A stretch of 64,000 nt of DNA from Vitellaria paradoxa (GCA_019916065.1 CM034233.1:23633936-23697935), one strand, 5' to 3'. Shown: positions 11,668 through 23,775, counted from the stretch's first letter. Notes: a model not told the origin generated them from the letters alone. A program made the numbers and translations.

Positions 11668-12465
11668 TAAAAATATTTTTAGGAACATAAAAAAAATTCA
11701 AAAAAATCATGTTGGCTTGGGTAAAGGATAAAAAAATTAAATAAAAAATTAATTTTTTTCATTACTTTTTTAATTAAACGGATAATTTTTATTCAAACAG
11801 ACGTGAAATTTTTGTTTTATTTTTTGTTTAAAATGTGATTAACACACTTAAAACTATAACTTTTAGAAAAAAAAAATTTGATGAAAAAATTTACATAAAA
11901 CAAAACAAATTTACAAAAAAAAAAAGTTATTTTATAACAAAACAAAGCCTAAGTTTTATTATTATTTTTTTTAGCATTAAAAAGCGCATTCTAAGTTTAT
12001 TATTTTCTTCATTAAAACCACTTCAATACTTGTCCATATAAATAGGCATACAAAGAGGGTTCGATTAAGTATAATCTGATTCAGTTCTAAGCTATATTAC
12101 TTTTGATCTTATATTTGTACAGACATAATTTTGGTTTGCCCTTACACATTAAAATCAGGGCCTTGGACACTTTGGAGCCTTCCTAAACCTAATCTTACCA
12201 ATTTAATTTTATTTCAATCACTTGTTTACACTATATCAAAATAGACAGTAAGTATAAGTATTTTTATGACATTGAGGGTAGAGCTTCAATTAATTTTTCA
12301 GTTCATGGTTAAAATTTCTAACTCCTACTAATCAATTATAAGTATTAATAGAATTTATTTATTTTTAAAAATAATTGGCCAATTATTTTATTTTTAAGTT
12401 TAAGTTATAATTGATTAAATTTTTAAAAAAAATTATAAAGTGAATGGGTAAGGATTGGCTATATC

Positions 12466-14400
12466 TGACCTTAACCCGACTCGACCCAATTTTTGTAGGA
12501 ACAGCCAAAGTCAGGGTTAAATCGAACTGGGTCGACCCAATTTTTAAGTCAGATCAAGATCGAATCGACTTATTTTACGTGCACAATTATAAAACATTTT
12601 CTTAAACAAGTATTTTTATATCTATTAACCAGTGAGAATTCAATTGGTGACTCATATAAACCATTTACAATTTATTTGAATTGATTGGTTTCATAATGCT
12701 CCTAAATTAAATTTATTATCTAATTATTACTAGTTTTTATTTAAGTGATAATATTAATAGTCCAAAAATAATTTCTAATATTTCATCATAGACAAAAATA
12801 TTCATTCACAAAATAAAGTGCAAAAACTCCTTTTTTTTTTTTTTTTTTTGGAGTACAAATATAATCTATTTGCCTTTTTTTTTAATCAAAATGCTATTTC
12901 TATAAAATAAAAACTATTATAAGTTTTTTTAACACACTTGTAAAATCATTATTTACTTGTTTCGACTAATAATATTTTTATAAAAATAAGTAGTTGACAT
13001 TAGAAATAGTATTTAACAAATATTAAATTTTTTGATAATCATATAATTTTAAATTTACCTTTATTTATATATTATATTTAATTTATTTATGATACTACTA
13101 TTCAATTCCAATTGACTTGACGATTCAACAATTAATTTTTGACTTGATCTTTTCTTCCATATTTCAATGGTTTAGATTTCAGTACATTGTGATATATGTA
13201 CTTTTGCTATTTAAGATCTGTCATTTAAAGGATAAATTATAAACGAAACAACAACATTGCAAATTTATAAAAAGAGAAAAAATATATTTTTCTAATTTCT
13301 CTCTCCTCATTATTTATAGTTTTTTATTTTTATTTTATTCCCTCTGTTTAAAATCTTCCCATCTTTCTTATTTTTTATTTTCGATATTTTGAATGAAAAT
13401 TTACGTTATTATTTACACCAGTAGTTTTTTCGTTGTCTATTTTTCTCCTTGATTAGTTTTCTTTTGAATTCTCATTCATCTTGATTAGTTGTGCTCATTT
13501 TCCATTTCAAATTCTATCTCATTTTTCTTTTAGATTATGTTTGGATCATGACTTTATGGAGGGAAAAAATAATAAAACAAAATTATCAGAGTATAAAATG
13601 AAGTGAAAAAATCAAACATATTTCATTTTTTTTATTGCGTTAGTAAAATGAGACTAGCATAAGTAGATATTTGTAAAAAAATTATCTAACTTTGTTAAAT
13701 ATAAAAAAAGTCCACAAATTAATAATTTTATTTTTCTTTCATTTTTTCTTTTCCTCTGCATACTCATGTTCCAAACATACCATTAGCATTTTTTTCCTAT
13801 ATTTTTTTATTATACTTCTATTTTCACCTCTCTTATTACAACTCTATTTTAGATGGATGCATTTCCACTATATCGTTTTATTTTCTAGTTTATTTTCTCT
13901 TAGATCTCTCTTTCCCACTCTTTTACTTCTTTAACCGCAGATAAATATATATACATATGTATGCATGTATGTATGTGGACAATACCATCGTAAGCTTCAA
14001 ATGACAATAAAATTTATTCATTTTATTTTTACTTCAAATGCTATTTAATATAATAAATCTCATATATTCAATGGAAATGATTCGCGGCACCCCCAAGGGG
14101 GTATCAGTCATTTTTTGGCTTTTAGTGAATAGAAAATTTGGTAGAAAGTTGAGAAAACTTGTCAAAAATTTATAAAATCAGATAAATTAACATGTCAGCC
14201 ATTTTTTGGCATTTAATTGATACAAAATTTGTTAGAAAATTGAAAAAACTTGTCAAAAATCTATAGACTTTAGAGTTTTAAAATAAACAAAAGCAAAACA
14301 ATGATGAACAAAAATTAGTAAAAAGTTGTAAAATTTGACAAATATTAGAGTATCTATACTATCAAACGCCCGAGTGGAGGAACAACATAGCTTGTGACGG
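12466..14400. other. AT-rich intergenic stretch, no gene seen
   Basis: It starts with a GACCCGACTCGACCCAATTT-type phrase, repeated in variant form at about 12525, which is common in plant dispersed repeats. It then runs through AT-rich sequence with long poly-T tracts (about 12832-12850). Short open frames here show no domain and their composition is that of the flanks. Confidence 0.5.
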
Positions 14401-14413
14401 TATCAACAACTAA

Positions 14414-14562
14414 GAGAATGTTTGGAGTAACAAATAAGAAAATAAAGTGAGATAATTTAATATAATATATGAGTTCGTAATTCATACTGCAAGATTAAAT
14501 AATAAATAATTTTTAAAAAATTTTAGAGATTTTTATTATTTTTCAATGTTCCAAACAACCCT
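14414..14562. mobile_element. Tourist-like MITE (family A), 149 bp
   Basis: The left end is GAGAATGTTTGGAGTAAC. The right end, reverse complemented, is AGGGTTGTTTGGAAC. TAA flanks both sides (14411-14413 and 14563-14565). The interior contains AAAGTGAGATAATTTAATA and the GAGTTCGTAATTCAT phrase also present in the copies at 10724 and 40799. Confidence 0.78.
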
Positions 14563-15034
14563 TAAAACTTATTTAGCAAGGCTTCAAGAATAATGTATTT
14601 AGAATGAATTGTCTAAAAGAGATTTTATGCTTTGATTTAATTAGATAAGAAGAAAATATAAAATAAAATAAAAAGAACTAGCGTCCGCATTAAGAAGTCC
14701 CTTTCAGCCCCATGTTAGTATTAATTTATTCAATAAATTTATAACTCAAAATAGTATGCATAGACGTTGTATTCAATTCAGAATATTTATTATTTGAAGA
14801 ACAATTATGAAAATCAGATTTTAAAAATGACAAATCATGCAAACTTGTTCATATAAAGGATCGTAATCATTGGGTATACCAAGAAACAGTGTCTCAACCA
14901 CAATTAATCATCCAATATTAACCCAAAAAATAAAATAAAATAAACAAAAAGTAACACTTAATCGTTTGACTTAAAAATGCGTGACTTTCTTCTAGATTAA
15001 AAGTCAAAAATAGTTGTCTTGTGACTTGACTTAA

Positions 15035-15172
15035 GAGAGTGTTTGATTGACAAAAAATATAATAAAAGTAAAAAACATAGAGATGGTATGTGAAAAAATT
15101 TGATTGGAAGAAAATACAAAAATTAGTTAAAATTGGTGAATTTTAATAACTTTTGTGCCACCAAACAAGGCC
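15035..15172. mobile_element. Family C MITE, 138 bp
   Basis: The left end is GAGAGTGTTTGATTG. The right end, reverse complemented, is GGCCTTGTTTGGTGGC. TAA flanks both sides (15032-15034 and 15173-15175). The interior has GAAAAAATTTGATTGGAAG and TTGGTGAATTTTA, shared with the copies at 42144 and 42974. Confidence 0.75.
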
Positions 15173-15175
15173 TAA

Positions 15176-16151
15176 ATATCAAAACTAATTAAATCGGTTA
15201 AATTTTAACTAAATTTATAACTTCACATTTACCAAAAAAATAAATTTATGATTCATAAATCACAATTAGTTTTGCGAATAAAATTTACCAAAATTCACAT
15301 TTTTAAGTTAAAACAAAACAATAATTTTTTTTTTAAATACGACTCAATTTGTCTACATTTTTTTAAATAATATTTTTTGGACAAACATACATGAGTCGAT
15401 ATGGCACTTATGATACAAATCTGATTAAATTTTTAACATTTTCTAATAACTTGGCATTTTAATGCAAATCACAAAAGAGTTATGTATTAATTTTTAAGCT
15501 AGAAAAAAGTAAATTTTTTTATCCAAACCACAAGGGACTAAAACATAATTACTCAACAGACAATTTTATATGATAATAATTCAACCGAAATAAAAAAAAA
15601 AAAGATAAAAACAATTACCTAAAGCTCTATATTAGAAAAAAAAAAAAAATACATAGTTCCCAAAAAGCCGTTTCTAGGCCTAGGCTAGAGTTTGAAGAAG
15701 AAAAAGATGGTTTAAAATGGGTTCGGGATATCCAGAAACATCTTAAAAACGTTTATTTATAATTATAAAACAATCCCGAATTGAGTAAGACTCAAAAATA
15801 ATTCAAGTTGCAAAAGTAAAGCTCTCCAGCACAGCCATTGGAATGGTTCAAAATCTCTTTCCCAGCCTTAAAAGAAGCTTGTTTTCAGGAGAAATCGGCT
15901 GATAGATTCCAACAGATCATCCAACTCGCAACTTGCAACGCAATTTTGGCCATCGAAATTAGAAGAGGACCATTTACAAAAGCTGTAAATTTTTTATTCC
16001 TACTCTCAATGGCGCCAGAAACACACTGATAAGAGTTACAAGTCACAAGTTACGATCAAAATATTAACCAGTTATCAAAATAATATTTCTGAAGATATCC
16101 AATTATTTTTGTATTGATTAAAATATTCAATTTTGCTTCCCAACCTTCAAT

Positions 16152-16187
<36 letters not shown>

Positions 16188-16200
16188 TTCTTATTCCTTA
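15176..16200. other. Intergenic stretch ending in a (TA)n microsatellite
   Basis: Mostly AT-rich non-coding sequence. A more balanced stretch at about 15820-16030 has a short open frame but no recognised domain and no supporting splice context. A (TA)n microsatellite covers about 16153-16185. Confidence 0.45.
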
Positions 16201-16202
16201 TT

Positions 16203-16460
16203 TCAATAAATACTAGTTACTAGGGAATGAGAGTAGGGACGACTGGAACCAACACCTTTGGTCTGGATTGGGATGCATTTTCCTTTTTTCAATAACAAAG
16301 TTGCATGCATACCATAGCGTGGCATAGCAGTAAAACCAGCAACAATGTGTGACAATGCGGATTCAGAACCAGAGGCAGCAGCATTATGCAAATAAGTCCA
16401 AATAGCAGGTCTCTTACGATAATAGCTACTTTGGTGGACCCAGTAATAGTTAGCAGTCTT
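16203..16460 (-). other. Unidentified possible coding fragment
   Basis: On the minus strand an open frame of about 80 codons runs from an upstream TAA (about 16465) to a stop at 16203. Its composition is less AT-rich than the flanks and looks protein-like (YYWVHQSSYYRKRPAIWTY, then SGSESALSHIVAGFTAMPRY). I do not recognise the family. It could be a 3' exon, a decayed transposon fragment, or chance. No companion exon was found nearby. Confidence 0.25.
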
Positions 16461-17194
16461 TTACGAGTGTACAACATGAACCTGCATTAAGTATGCTCCC
16501 ACACTCGTTTGAATAATACAACAAACGAATTTTCTCAAACAGTAACCCATGGTATATATATTAAGATTATGCTGGCTGGTTCAACAATCCTACACCACCA
16601 ACTTTTCAAAACAGAGAATTAAATGCACGAAAAGCCATTCATAAAAACTTCCCTGACTCCAGGTTGTACAAAACTGACCCTTCCTCGTCAAGTCACGTAG
16701 AATTGCCAAGAAACTCCAATCCTAAAAGGCTTTTTTTTTTTTTGTTTTGGGGGGGGGACCCCAAAAAATAATGTAATAATAATTTAAAAGAAGAAAAGGA
16801 CCCGTACTTCGTTCAAATTAAGACATCTCCTTATTAAGGCCACAAGAAATCACCACCATGACAGTGCAATAATATGTAATGATCTAAGACTGGTGCAAAA
16901 CAGAATGTTGACATCTACAAATAATGCAAATGCTAGTAGAATTACAGTCGAGCATTCCTTGAATATAAATCTATCGCGTCGTCATACTTGGCAGCAACCT
17001 TCTCCATGAAATACATCTAATCTTTAAACTGCTAGGTAAGCATCGGTATTTAAGCTGAAATCAAGATGCAATCACCCATGAAATTGACTCAAGACAATAT
17101 CAATCAACAATGAACAACCCACTTCTTCTGAGTATTATTAGTCAAACACATTTCCATTAATCAAGCACCACACCAACGCACGCACCTGCCTTCC

Positions 17195-17310
17195 TACTCC
17201 ATCTCAGGTTGCCCCCTCCCCATGCCTCAACTCGTGCGCGCACGAGCGCAAAAACCACCTGCCTTAGACCTACTCCATCTCAGATTGTCCACCCCATGCC
17301 TCAACTTTTA
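17195..17310. repeat. Short tandem repeat around a CTACTCCATCTCAG motif
   Basis: A unit containing CTACTCCATCTCAG, then a CC-rich segment and CCATGCCTCAACT, occurs twice in about 115 bp. The spacer is GCGC-rich. It lies inside the LINE relic region and is of unknown meaning. Confidence 0.6.
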
Positions 17311-17400
17311 ATCATATCATAGCCGGAAACAATTCAAATAATATGCAACCGCGCAAATCAGAGATTTCTTCGAAATTAAAATTTCCAAACTAAATTGCGC

Positions 17401-17442
17401 CCCCTCCCCCCCGGGGGGCCGCCCGGGGGGGGGGGGGGGGGC
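17401..17442. repeat. C/G homopolymer block
   Basis: Runs of C, then CCGGGGGGCCGCCC, then a run of about 17 G interrupt otherwise AT-rich sequence. Such a block may be real, but it is a typical place for a base-calling or assembly error. It should not be used to judge frames. Confidence 0.8.
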
Positions 17443-18562
17443 GAGTATAGAAACTCTCCACTTTAGCTTCCTTATCCACAGCCAATTCAAATAGTTCCCT
17501 CCAAACTCCTACTTTCAATCCATGCGACTTTCCAAAATTGTATACAATTTTCTCACAACTACTGATGTTGTATAATGATAAAGTTCTGCAGAAGCTGCCT
17601 AATACCTTCTACAAACTCGTACCATGTGCCCCTTGCCCACTTCAGTATAACCACCACCCCCAAGCACTTCCATATTTAGCTCTGATCACATCTCCAAAAA
17701 CTGTCATTTTCTCACACACACATATCTGTTGAGAGAAAACAAACCCATATAAATAATAAAGTTACCCCTTCCTAACAACATATGCTTTTTAATGAGATGG
17801 TGGTTAACAATCTACAAAGAAGGGAAAGGTCTCAAGTTTAAACTTCACCATAATGTAAAAAAAATCAATAGTCGCACGTGTTTTGCCTCTTACAAAAAAC
17901 AAAAATCAAAAAAATTAAAAAAATAAAAAAGCAGTGTCTGGCCACACGAGAGGATTCATTGAAAGAAAATAGACCAATATAAATGATAAAATTGTCCCCA
18001 TCATAAGAGCTTAAACTAGTAGGTAAAGTGGCGGCTAACAATCTCAAAATCTCCACAACTATTTCCCTAAGAAAGATCCACTGAACTTCACTATACTATC
18101 GAATACCACGCCACCCTCCCTTATAGATTTGCACACAATTTTCCAATCTACAAAATGGCATTTGAATTCATTTCCAACTCCTCTATGTATAACAGTGTCT
18201 CGGCATCTTCTCAAGCATGTTAGCTATAGAAACCGCTATAGACACAGACACCTTAAACAAGAGACAACATGATGAATGTTGGCATACTAGGCATCATACT
18301 TTCAATAAGAGTAATTCTAGCACCTTTGGAAATATATAACCTCTTCCATCTCTATTATAACCATTCTAATATTTTGATAACCCCACCCCAAGTCTTTTTC
18401 CCCCTTGTACAGGGGCTCCAAAGGAAGGCCTAGATATTGAGAAAGTAAAGAACCCAACTTATATCCCATAACTGACTAACTAATCCATATAAAACACCTC
18501 ACCCACTAGTAAAAGCACCATGTTCCCTAAATTGATCTTTTCTTATGCTAAAGGCATCCCCA

Positions 18563-18623
18563 TCAAAGGTGGGACTACTCCCTCAGAGCTCCTAACCCAC
18601 CCTACCTGAACACGGACCTGGTA
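18563..18623 (-). mobile_element. Partial SINE-like copy
   Basis: The segment AAAGGTGGGACTACTCC...CACCCTACCTGAACACGG matches the 3' body of the longer SINE-like element at 18901-19056. There are few differences. The 5' promoter half is missing. Confidence 0.5.
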
Positions 18624-18900
18624 CTATCGATGATCAAGCCACTTTTATACTACTCCTTACCTCACCCCATTGTCACTTAAAGGGCGAAGTCGCTGAAGTG
18701 AGTCTAAAAGCCAGAGAGTGATCTTTCAACGCCCGTTTCAAACATTTTCATCAAAGACTGGGACACCCTTAATGCTTTGAGTGGAGTGGCTTTGTTTTAT
18801 TCAGCCCTAAAGGCTTGTATTGTTATTCCTTACCCACACATAGAATCAAATGAATTGGATTCCTTCCCAAGAACGAATGCTTCTATATCCTAATCCTAAC

Positions 18901-19056
18901 TTTTTTTTTTTCATTTGCTTGCTTTTATGGTCAAAGGTGGGACTACTCCTTTAGAGCTCCTAACCCACCCTACCTGAACACGGGCCTGGTAAACCCGAGG
19001 GAGTTCGAATTAGTGACCGTAACTTCAATTAGTAGAGATGAAGACAATCTACGCCA
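18901..19056 (-). mobile_element. tRNA-derived SINE-like element with poly-A tail
   Basis: On the minus strand a region near 19045 reads TGTGGCGTAGATTG, resembling a pol III box A. About 35 bases later AATTCGAACTCC resembles box B (GGTTCGAANCC). The body continues to a poly-A tail, seen as poly-T at 18901-18912 on the plus strand. This layout fits plant tRNA-derived SINEs such as the Au family, but the assignment is an inference from motif spacing only. No clear target duplication was found. Confidence 0.45.
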
Positions 19057-19899
19057 CAGACAATTATTGAATCATCCGCAAACAATAAATTAGAAACTTG
19101 CACCCCATTGAAATTACTCCCACACTATAAACAATCAGTAAAATGTACCCCCGCTGCCTGTAGGATAAACTTCTTCCATCACCAATATAAATAGCAACGA
19201 AGAAAGAGAGTCACCTAGAATGAGGCACCTAGAAGATCTAAACAAACCAACTGGACACCATTTATCAAGACTGAAATTTTTACTGTAGATACACCAATAA
19301 ATCTGTCCAATCCATTCAAATCCAAATTTCATCCTCCCCAAAAAGTATAAAATATATATAATAGGAAATCTCAGTTAACGTGATTGCATGCTTTCTCAAT
19401 ATCAAGTTAGCAAATAACTTCCGGATTGCCACTGCTTCATTAGCTATTAAAACTACATCCAAAATTTATCGACAGTCCACAAGCATTTTGAGCTTTAGAA
19501 ATCAAATTATTCAAAACTTTCTTCAATCTCATCACTAACACCAAACAAAACTTGTATAAACTGCCCACCAAACTAATTAACCTGAAATCTGCTCTCCTTA
19601 TATTCCCCCTTTCTTGGGAATAAGAGCAATGAAAGATGAATTAAGGCTTTCTCGAACTTTACATAACCAACAAAACTCCATAAATACTTTCATGTTAGAA
19701 TAGTGCAGGACAACCCGTCAGGACAGGAAACCTTATTCCCGTTCAACAACTTTAAAGCCGCCCAAAATTCCTCTTAAGTAATCACGTTCAAGCATATCTT
19801 ACTCTCATCACTAGAAATTGCCAGATCATCCAACCCATCAAAGTGTGGTCACCACTATCACTTCTCCAAGAGACAATAGAATGAAAAGCTGTTATACCA

Positions 19900-20880
19900 T
19901 GTTGAATCACAGAATGTTGCTCCAAAACCTCACCATAATAAGGGATATTTAGGATGTTTTACAACATGATCGAGCCGGGTTGGGACTAAATCCTAACCAC
20001 CACAATCTGTCTTGGGCTTCATTAATTGTCCAATAACCGACTCACTCCAATTTATTCAAATCCCAAACTCGTTCAATTAGGATTAGAGCAAGCCAGGCAC
20101 CGTGTATTTCAGGTCAATTTGCTACGAGGGCAACCAGCGGATAACGAAGAGGAATTTGCTATGGAATTCTAAAATTAGAGAATTCAAAAACTTCAGCTCA
20201 GCCACTGAAAGTTGACGGTTTTAAGTACTTATAACAGATCTGTAATAGCAGGAATTCAGCAAATTAATTGGAGAAATGGAAGAAAAACATAGAAAGAACT
20301 ACCTTAATCCACAAGGGCTTAGTTGATATCAATACACAAACAAATAGGAAGATCCAAACTCCAAGCAACAGGAGAAATCCATGTTTCCTTAACTGATACA
20401 TGTGTTCATTTGAACCACATTATCCCGAACATACATGCTAGATAACACTGGCATGAGTAATCCAAATTTAGCTGTTTAATATTGTAAAACAAAATTATAG
20501 AATTCAAAAAAGGTGACCAAAATAAAATTTTCTGAAAATCCCTTGGAAGAATAGGAACTCAAACAATTGCAGAATCCATAGAATTTAGAAATAATAGGCC
20601 CCGAAGCACAGCATTGTTATAAGATAGAAACTAGAACACAGAGAAAAACAAAAATAATAGCAGAGAACCCTTATGATTCAGAAATCAAACCTTTCTGGTA
20701 AAAATGTATAAATGATGTTATACAAAACACCAAACCCTAACAAGATGAACACCAATGATATGGAATTGAAACACAATAACCACATACTTGTCTTACTTTT
20801 GTGGCTGCTCCTGCATCGCTAATAGGCCTTCAAAGGAATATCAACATAGAGGCCAAACCTTGTAGATCTATGCAGAGCCT
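19900..20880. other. Intergenic stretch, no gene seen
   Basis: Mixed AT-rich sequence without a recognisable domain on either strand. It follows the LINE relic and precedes a tandem duplication. Confidence 0.4.
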
Positions 20881-21330
20881 CAAACATCTTAGGACAAAAT
20901 GCTGGAAAGGTATGTCCAGATTCCCATGATTCATGAGGTCAATAGACTTTCCAATGCTCCATAAGACTTAATAGAGAACTTCAAGCATCTTACAAAGAGA
21001 AGAATATTTACCATGGAAGGAAATTTGGAGCACCATGACTACCTCCTTGGAGTCCATCCTTACTTTTGATAATTTTAATAAGCATAAAAAAATAATAAAT
21101 AAAAAATGAATCAAACATCTTATAACTGAAAAGTGCTGGAGAGGTATGCCACGATTCCCATGATTCATCAGGTCAACAAACCTTCAGCTCCTCAAGGTCT
21201 AATATGAGAACTTCAAGCATCTTATAAAGAGAGGAATTTTGCACACGGAAGGAGATTTGGATGACCATGACCACCTCTTTGGAAACCCCCCCTTACAGTA
21301 GATAATTTTAATAAGCATATAAAAACAAAT
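20881..21330. repeat. Tandem duplication with 231-bp period
   Basis: Copy 1 starts at 20881 (CAAACATCTTAGGAC) and copy 2 at 21112 (CAAACATCTTATAAC). Shared blocks include GATTCCCATGATTCAT, GAGAACTTCAAGCATCTTA and GATAATTTTAATAAGCATA. Divergence between copies is moderate, so the duplication is not recent. No protein was recognised in either copy. Confidence 0.85.
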
Positions 21331-21979
21331 TACCAACCGATTTTATATGTTCAAATACAATGTTTATCAACCATCTCCTTTGTAATCATTCAGCCGACAA
21401 GCAGAGCTCAATGGATTGGGTTTTACTTATCAGTAGAAACTTTGACGGCTTGTTTTTTTTCCCAGGGTCGGTGGAGGGGAACCATCAAAGTTTCTACAGC
21501 TATAACTGTCCTGGACAAGGCTTTAAAGTGAGTCAGGGATGTCATTCCTTTTGAGTGTTACGTGAAGCATTTGGCAAGGAAGGAATCATAAAGATTTTGA
21601 AAGAGTTAAGTTCCCACACCACACCCAAAAGTGAATTATTCTCATTTCCCTATTATTTTGATGTTAAAGATTCTATTCCATTTTGAATTTCTTCTTTTAT
21701 ATGCCTATAGATATGGAGGCCACAAGGATTCTTGATTGTGGTAGTTGCCATACAAGGTTACACCCTTTTCATAGGAGCCTTTTTTTTCTAATTTTAATAT
21801 ATACAAATGATTTACTTATAAGAGAGAGAGAGAGAATACGAAGACACCACAAAAAAGCTCAAACAAATAACTTTGGTCTGGCAAGATAGCACATATCCTG
21901 AGCCAGCTAAAACAGCCCTTAAAACTTGTTTATAGTATCACAAAGTACTAATTTGACAAATAAACTAGACAAATGCATA

Positions 21980-22400
21980 ACTTCAAACACCCCATTGATG
22001 CAAATTAAATATTTAAGATTTTAGTTTAACAGGATTCTATTGCCATAATATTAGGATTAGATTTTATCTTATCTTTAGAATTTGATTTTTATTTGATTTA
22101 GTCTCCCTAGATAGTTTGATTTGAATGCCTATATAAAGGATTGTTTTGTAAGTGTTATTTAAACTTTAGATGAATAAGAAAAAAATATTGAATTGAAGCT
22201 TGTGACTTATTCTCCTTCCCCCTCTTCTTCCTCTTCTCTCTCCTAATCTTCTTCTTCTTTCTCTATTTCTCTCTTGCTTAATTTCTTTTCTCTTTGCTTT
22301 AATCTTCACTGTCCTCCATCACCCATCCAAAAATTTCCAGCCTTTCCAACCATCCTTCAAATGATAATTCATCAAGTTCTCTGCAAGCACCAAAGGCACA
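21980..22400 (+). mobile_element. Possible solo LTR
   Basis: The stretch has the layout of an LTR-retrotransposon LTR: a TATA-like CTATATAAAGG at about 22131, then an AATAAGAAAA signal region near 22170, then a long CT-rich tail (22210-22300). I could not find matching TG...CA ends with a 5-bp duplication, nor a partner LTR or internal region. It could equally be ordinary promoter-like sequence. Confidence 0.25.
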
Positions 22401-22409
22401 ATGTTACAA

Positions 22410-23118
22410 GGGTATAATTGCATTTACCTCCTCTCATCATTTGAAATTTACATTTTCTTTCCCTGATTTTGAAATGTTTGTTATAATATATCCTCCTATA
22501 GATCTAAGCATCAACGTTAAATGGAAAGTATAATGATCAACATGGAAACATCATATAAAGCGCTCCTTTTACTCCTTTAGACTATATAAATGCCCAAAAC
22601 GCTCTTGAGATCTTAAAAGGTTAAAAACATAAAAAAAGACAATGTGCAATGGAAACATTTCTCAACCTCATTTCATTGTTTCTCATATTCAGACATTGAC
22701 TTCAATTTTGGAGAAAAAAGTGGACTGTAATTTAAGAAGATAAATGTTTTTTTTTTTTTTACATTTGAAAAATATATTAACTTTATTTCATTATTTCTCA
22801 TTTCCAGACATTGACTTCACTCCTGGAGATAGATTTGGACTATAATTTGAGAAGACATGCTCCCCCCCCTCTCAACGTTTGAAGATCTCAAGTTTGTTTC
22901 AAACATTTTATATATAGTCTAAAAATGTGAGGGAAACATCTCATATGATGTTTCTATGTTGACCACACTACTTTACATTTAACATGGACCGCCATATGGA
23001 CAAAATGATTTAGATGTATCAAACATTTCAAAACAAAGAATGCAAGTTCAAATTTCAAATGTTGAAGGTTATAACCTGTAGTTAGTCAAATGTATAGGGA
23101 GGCAAGTGTAATTTACCC
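22410..23118. mobile_element. Mutator-like (MULE/foldback) non-autonomous element, 709 bp
   Basis: The left end begins GGGTATAATTGCATTTACCT. The right end, reverse complemented, begins GGGTAAATTACACTTGCCT. The similarity continues for roughly 200 bp on each side, for instance GATCAACATGGAAACATCAT against GGTCAACATAGAAACATCAT. The flanks are ATGTTACAA (22401-22409) and ATGTTATAA (23119-23127), a 9-bp target duplication with one mismatch. Nine-base duplications and long inverted ends are typical of Mutator-like elements. There is no transposase. The middle holds a roughly 120-bp tandem repeat. Confidence 0.85.
22667..22860. repeat. Internal tandem repeat of the Mutator-like element (about 120-bp period)
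   Basis: A block with CAGACATTGACTTCA, then GGACT(A/G)TAATTT(A/G)AGAAGA, occurs near 22693 and again near 22806. It sits between the two long inverted ends, at the loop of the foldback. Confidence 0.75.
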
Positions 23119-23149
23119 ATGTTATAATGAACTTCCAGTGCTCATTTAA

Positions 23150-23744
23150 ACGCTGGTAGCACATTTGGTAGAAGGCCAAGGGGATGGGATAGGATATTTT
23201 ATCCCATCTCCTACATTTGGTGGTAAAAACACGTGATGATATAAAGTGACATGGTGGGATGAATTATTCATTGTGATGGAATAACTCTATCCCAGAGGAT
23301 AAAAGAAGTATGAAATTGGACAATGGCAAAAAATCACATATTTGTCCCCCTTTCATTGAAACATGTATAATAACATATTATCAATTATTACAAAACATGA
23401 AATTGTAATTTACGCTTTTTAGTTATTTCAAATAGTTAATAATTAGGAGTTTATATTATTTTATAAAAACAAGAATTAATTAGATTTCAAATTTAAATAT
23501 TTTTTTAATAACCCATTAAATAACCACCCGGCAATTGAATGGTTTCTAGGTATAACCTTAAAAGCTTAACCACAATTTCACCTAAAAGTTTAAATTGTTA
23601 GAGGCAGCAACTTGACTTAATTTCTCACAACACACCCTTTTCCATTTAGCCAAACTAACTTTTTTTAAATGAGCAAAATATGCAGGACTATTGATTTTTT
23701 GTGGGTGGTGGTGAAATTTGTCCTCAAAACCTTGGCCTGCTCTT

Positions 23745-23775
<31 letters not shown>

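Larger units (their letters stand above)
9928..12465. repeat. Tandem segmental duplication, two copies of about 1.2-1.3 kb
   Basis: Copy 1 is about 9928-11262 and copy 2 about 11285-12465. They share long near-identical stretches, for example the block from TTAGCATTAAAAAGCGCATT to the block containing GGGCCTTGGACACTTTGGAG. Each copy contains one family B MITE. The copies differ chiefly by a 170-bp insertion present only in copy 1 (10724-10893). Copy 2 has a few small gains of its own. No gene is included, and the sequence is AT-rich throughout. Confidence 0.88.
16660..19900 (-). mobile_element. Heavily decayed L1-type LINE relic
   Basis: Reverse transcriptase similarity runs on the minus strand at about 19880-19130. 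It includes NKVSCPDGLS, LIHLSLLLFPRKG, RQILDVVLIANEAVA and a GFEWIGQIYWCI...FSLDKWCPVGLFRSSR block, which matches the usual GFFxSSRGLRQGD region with substitutions. LILGDSLSSLLFILVMEE follows. A C-terminal stretch typical of LINE ORF2 is readable near 17430-17530 (VWRELFELAVDKEAKVESF). Many stops interrupt it. SINE-like sequences sit inside at about 18560 and 18900. The outer boundaries are approximate. Confidence 0.75.
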
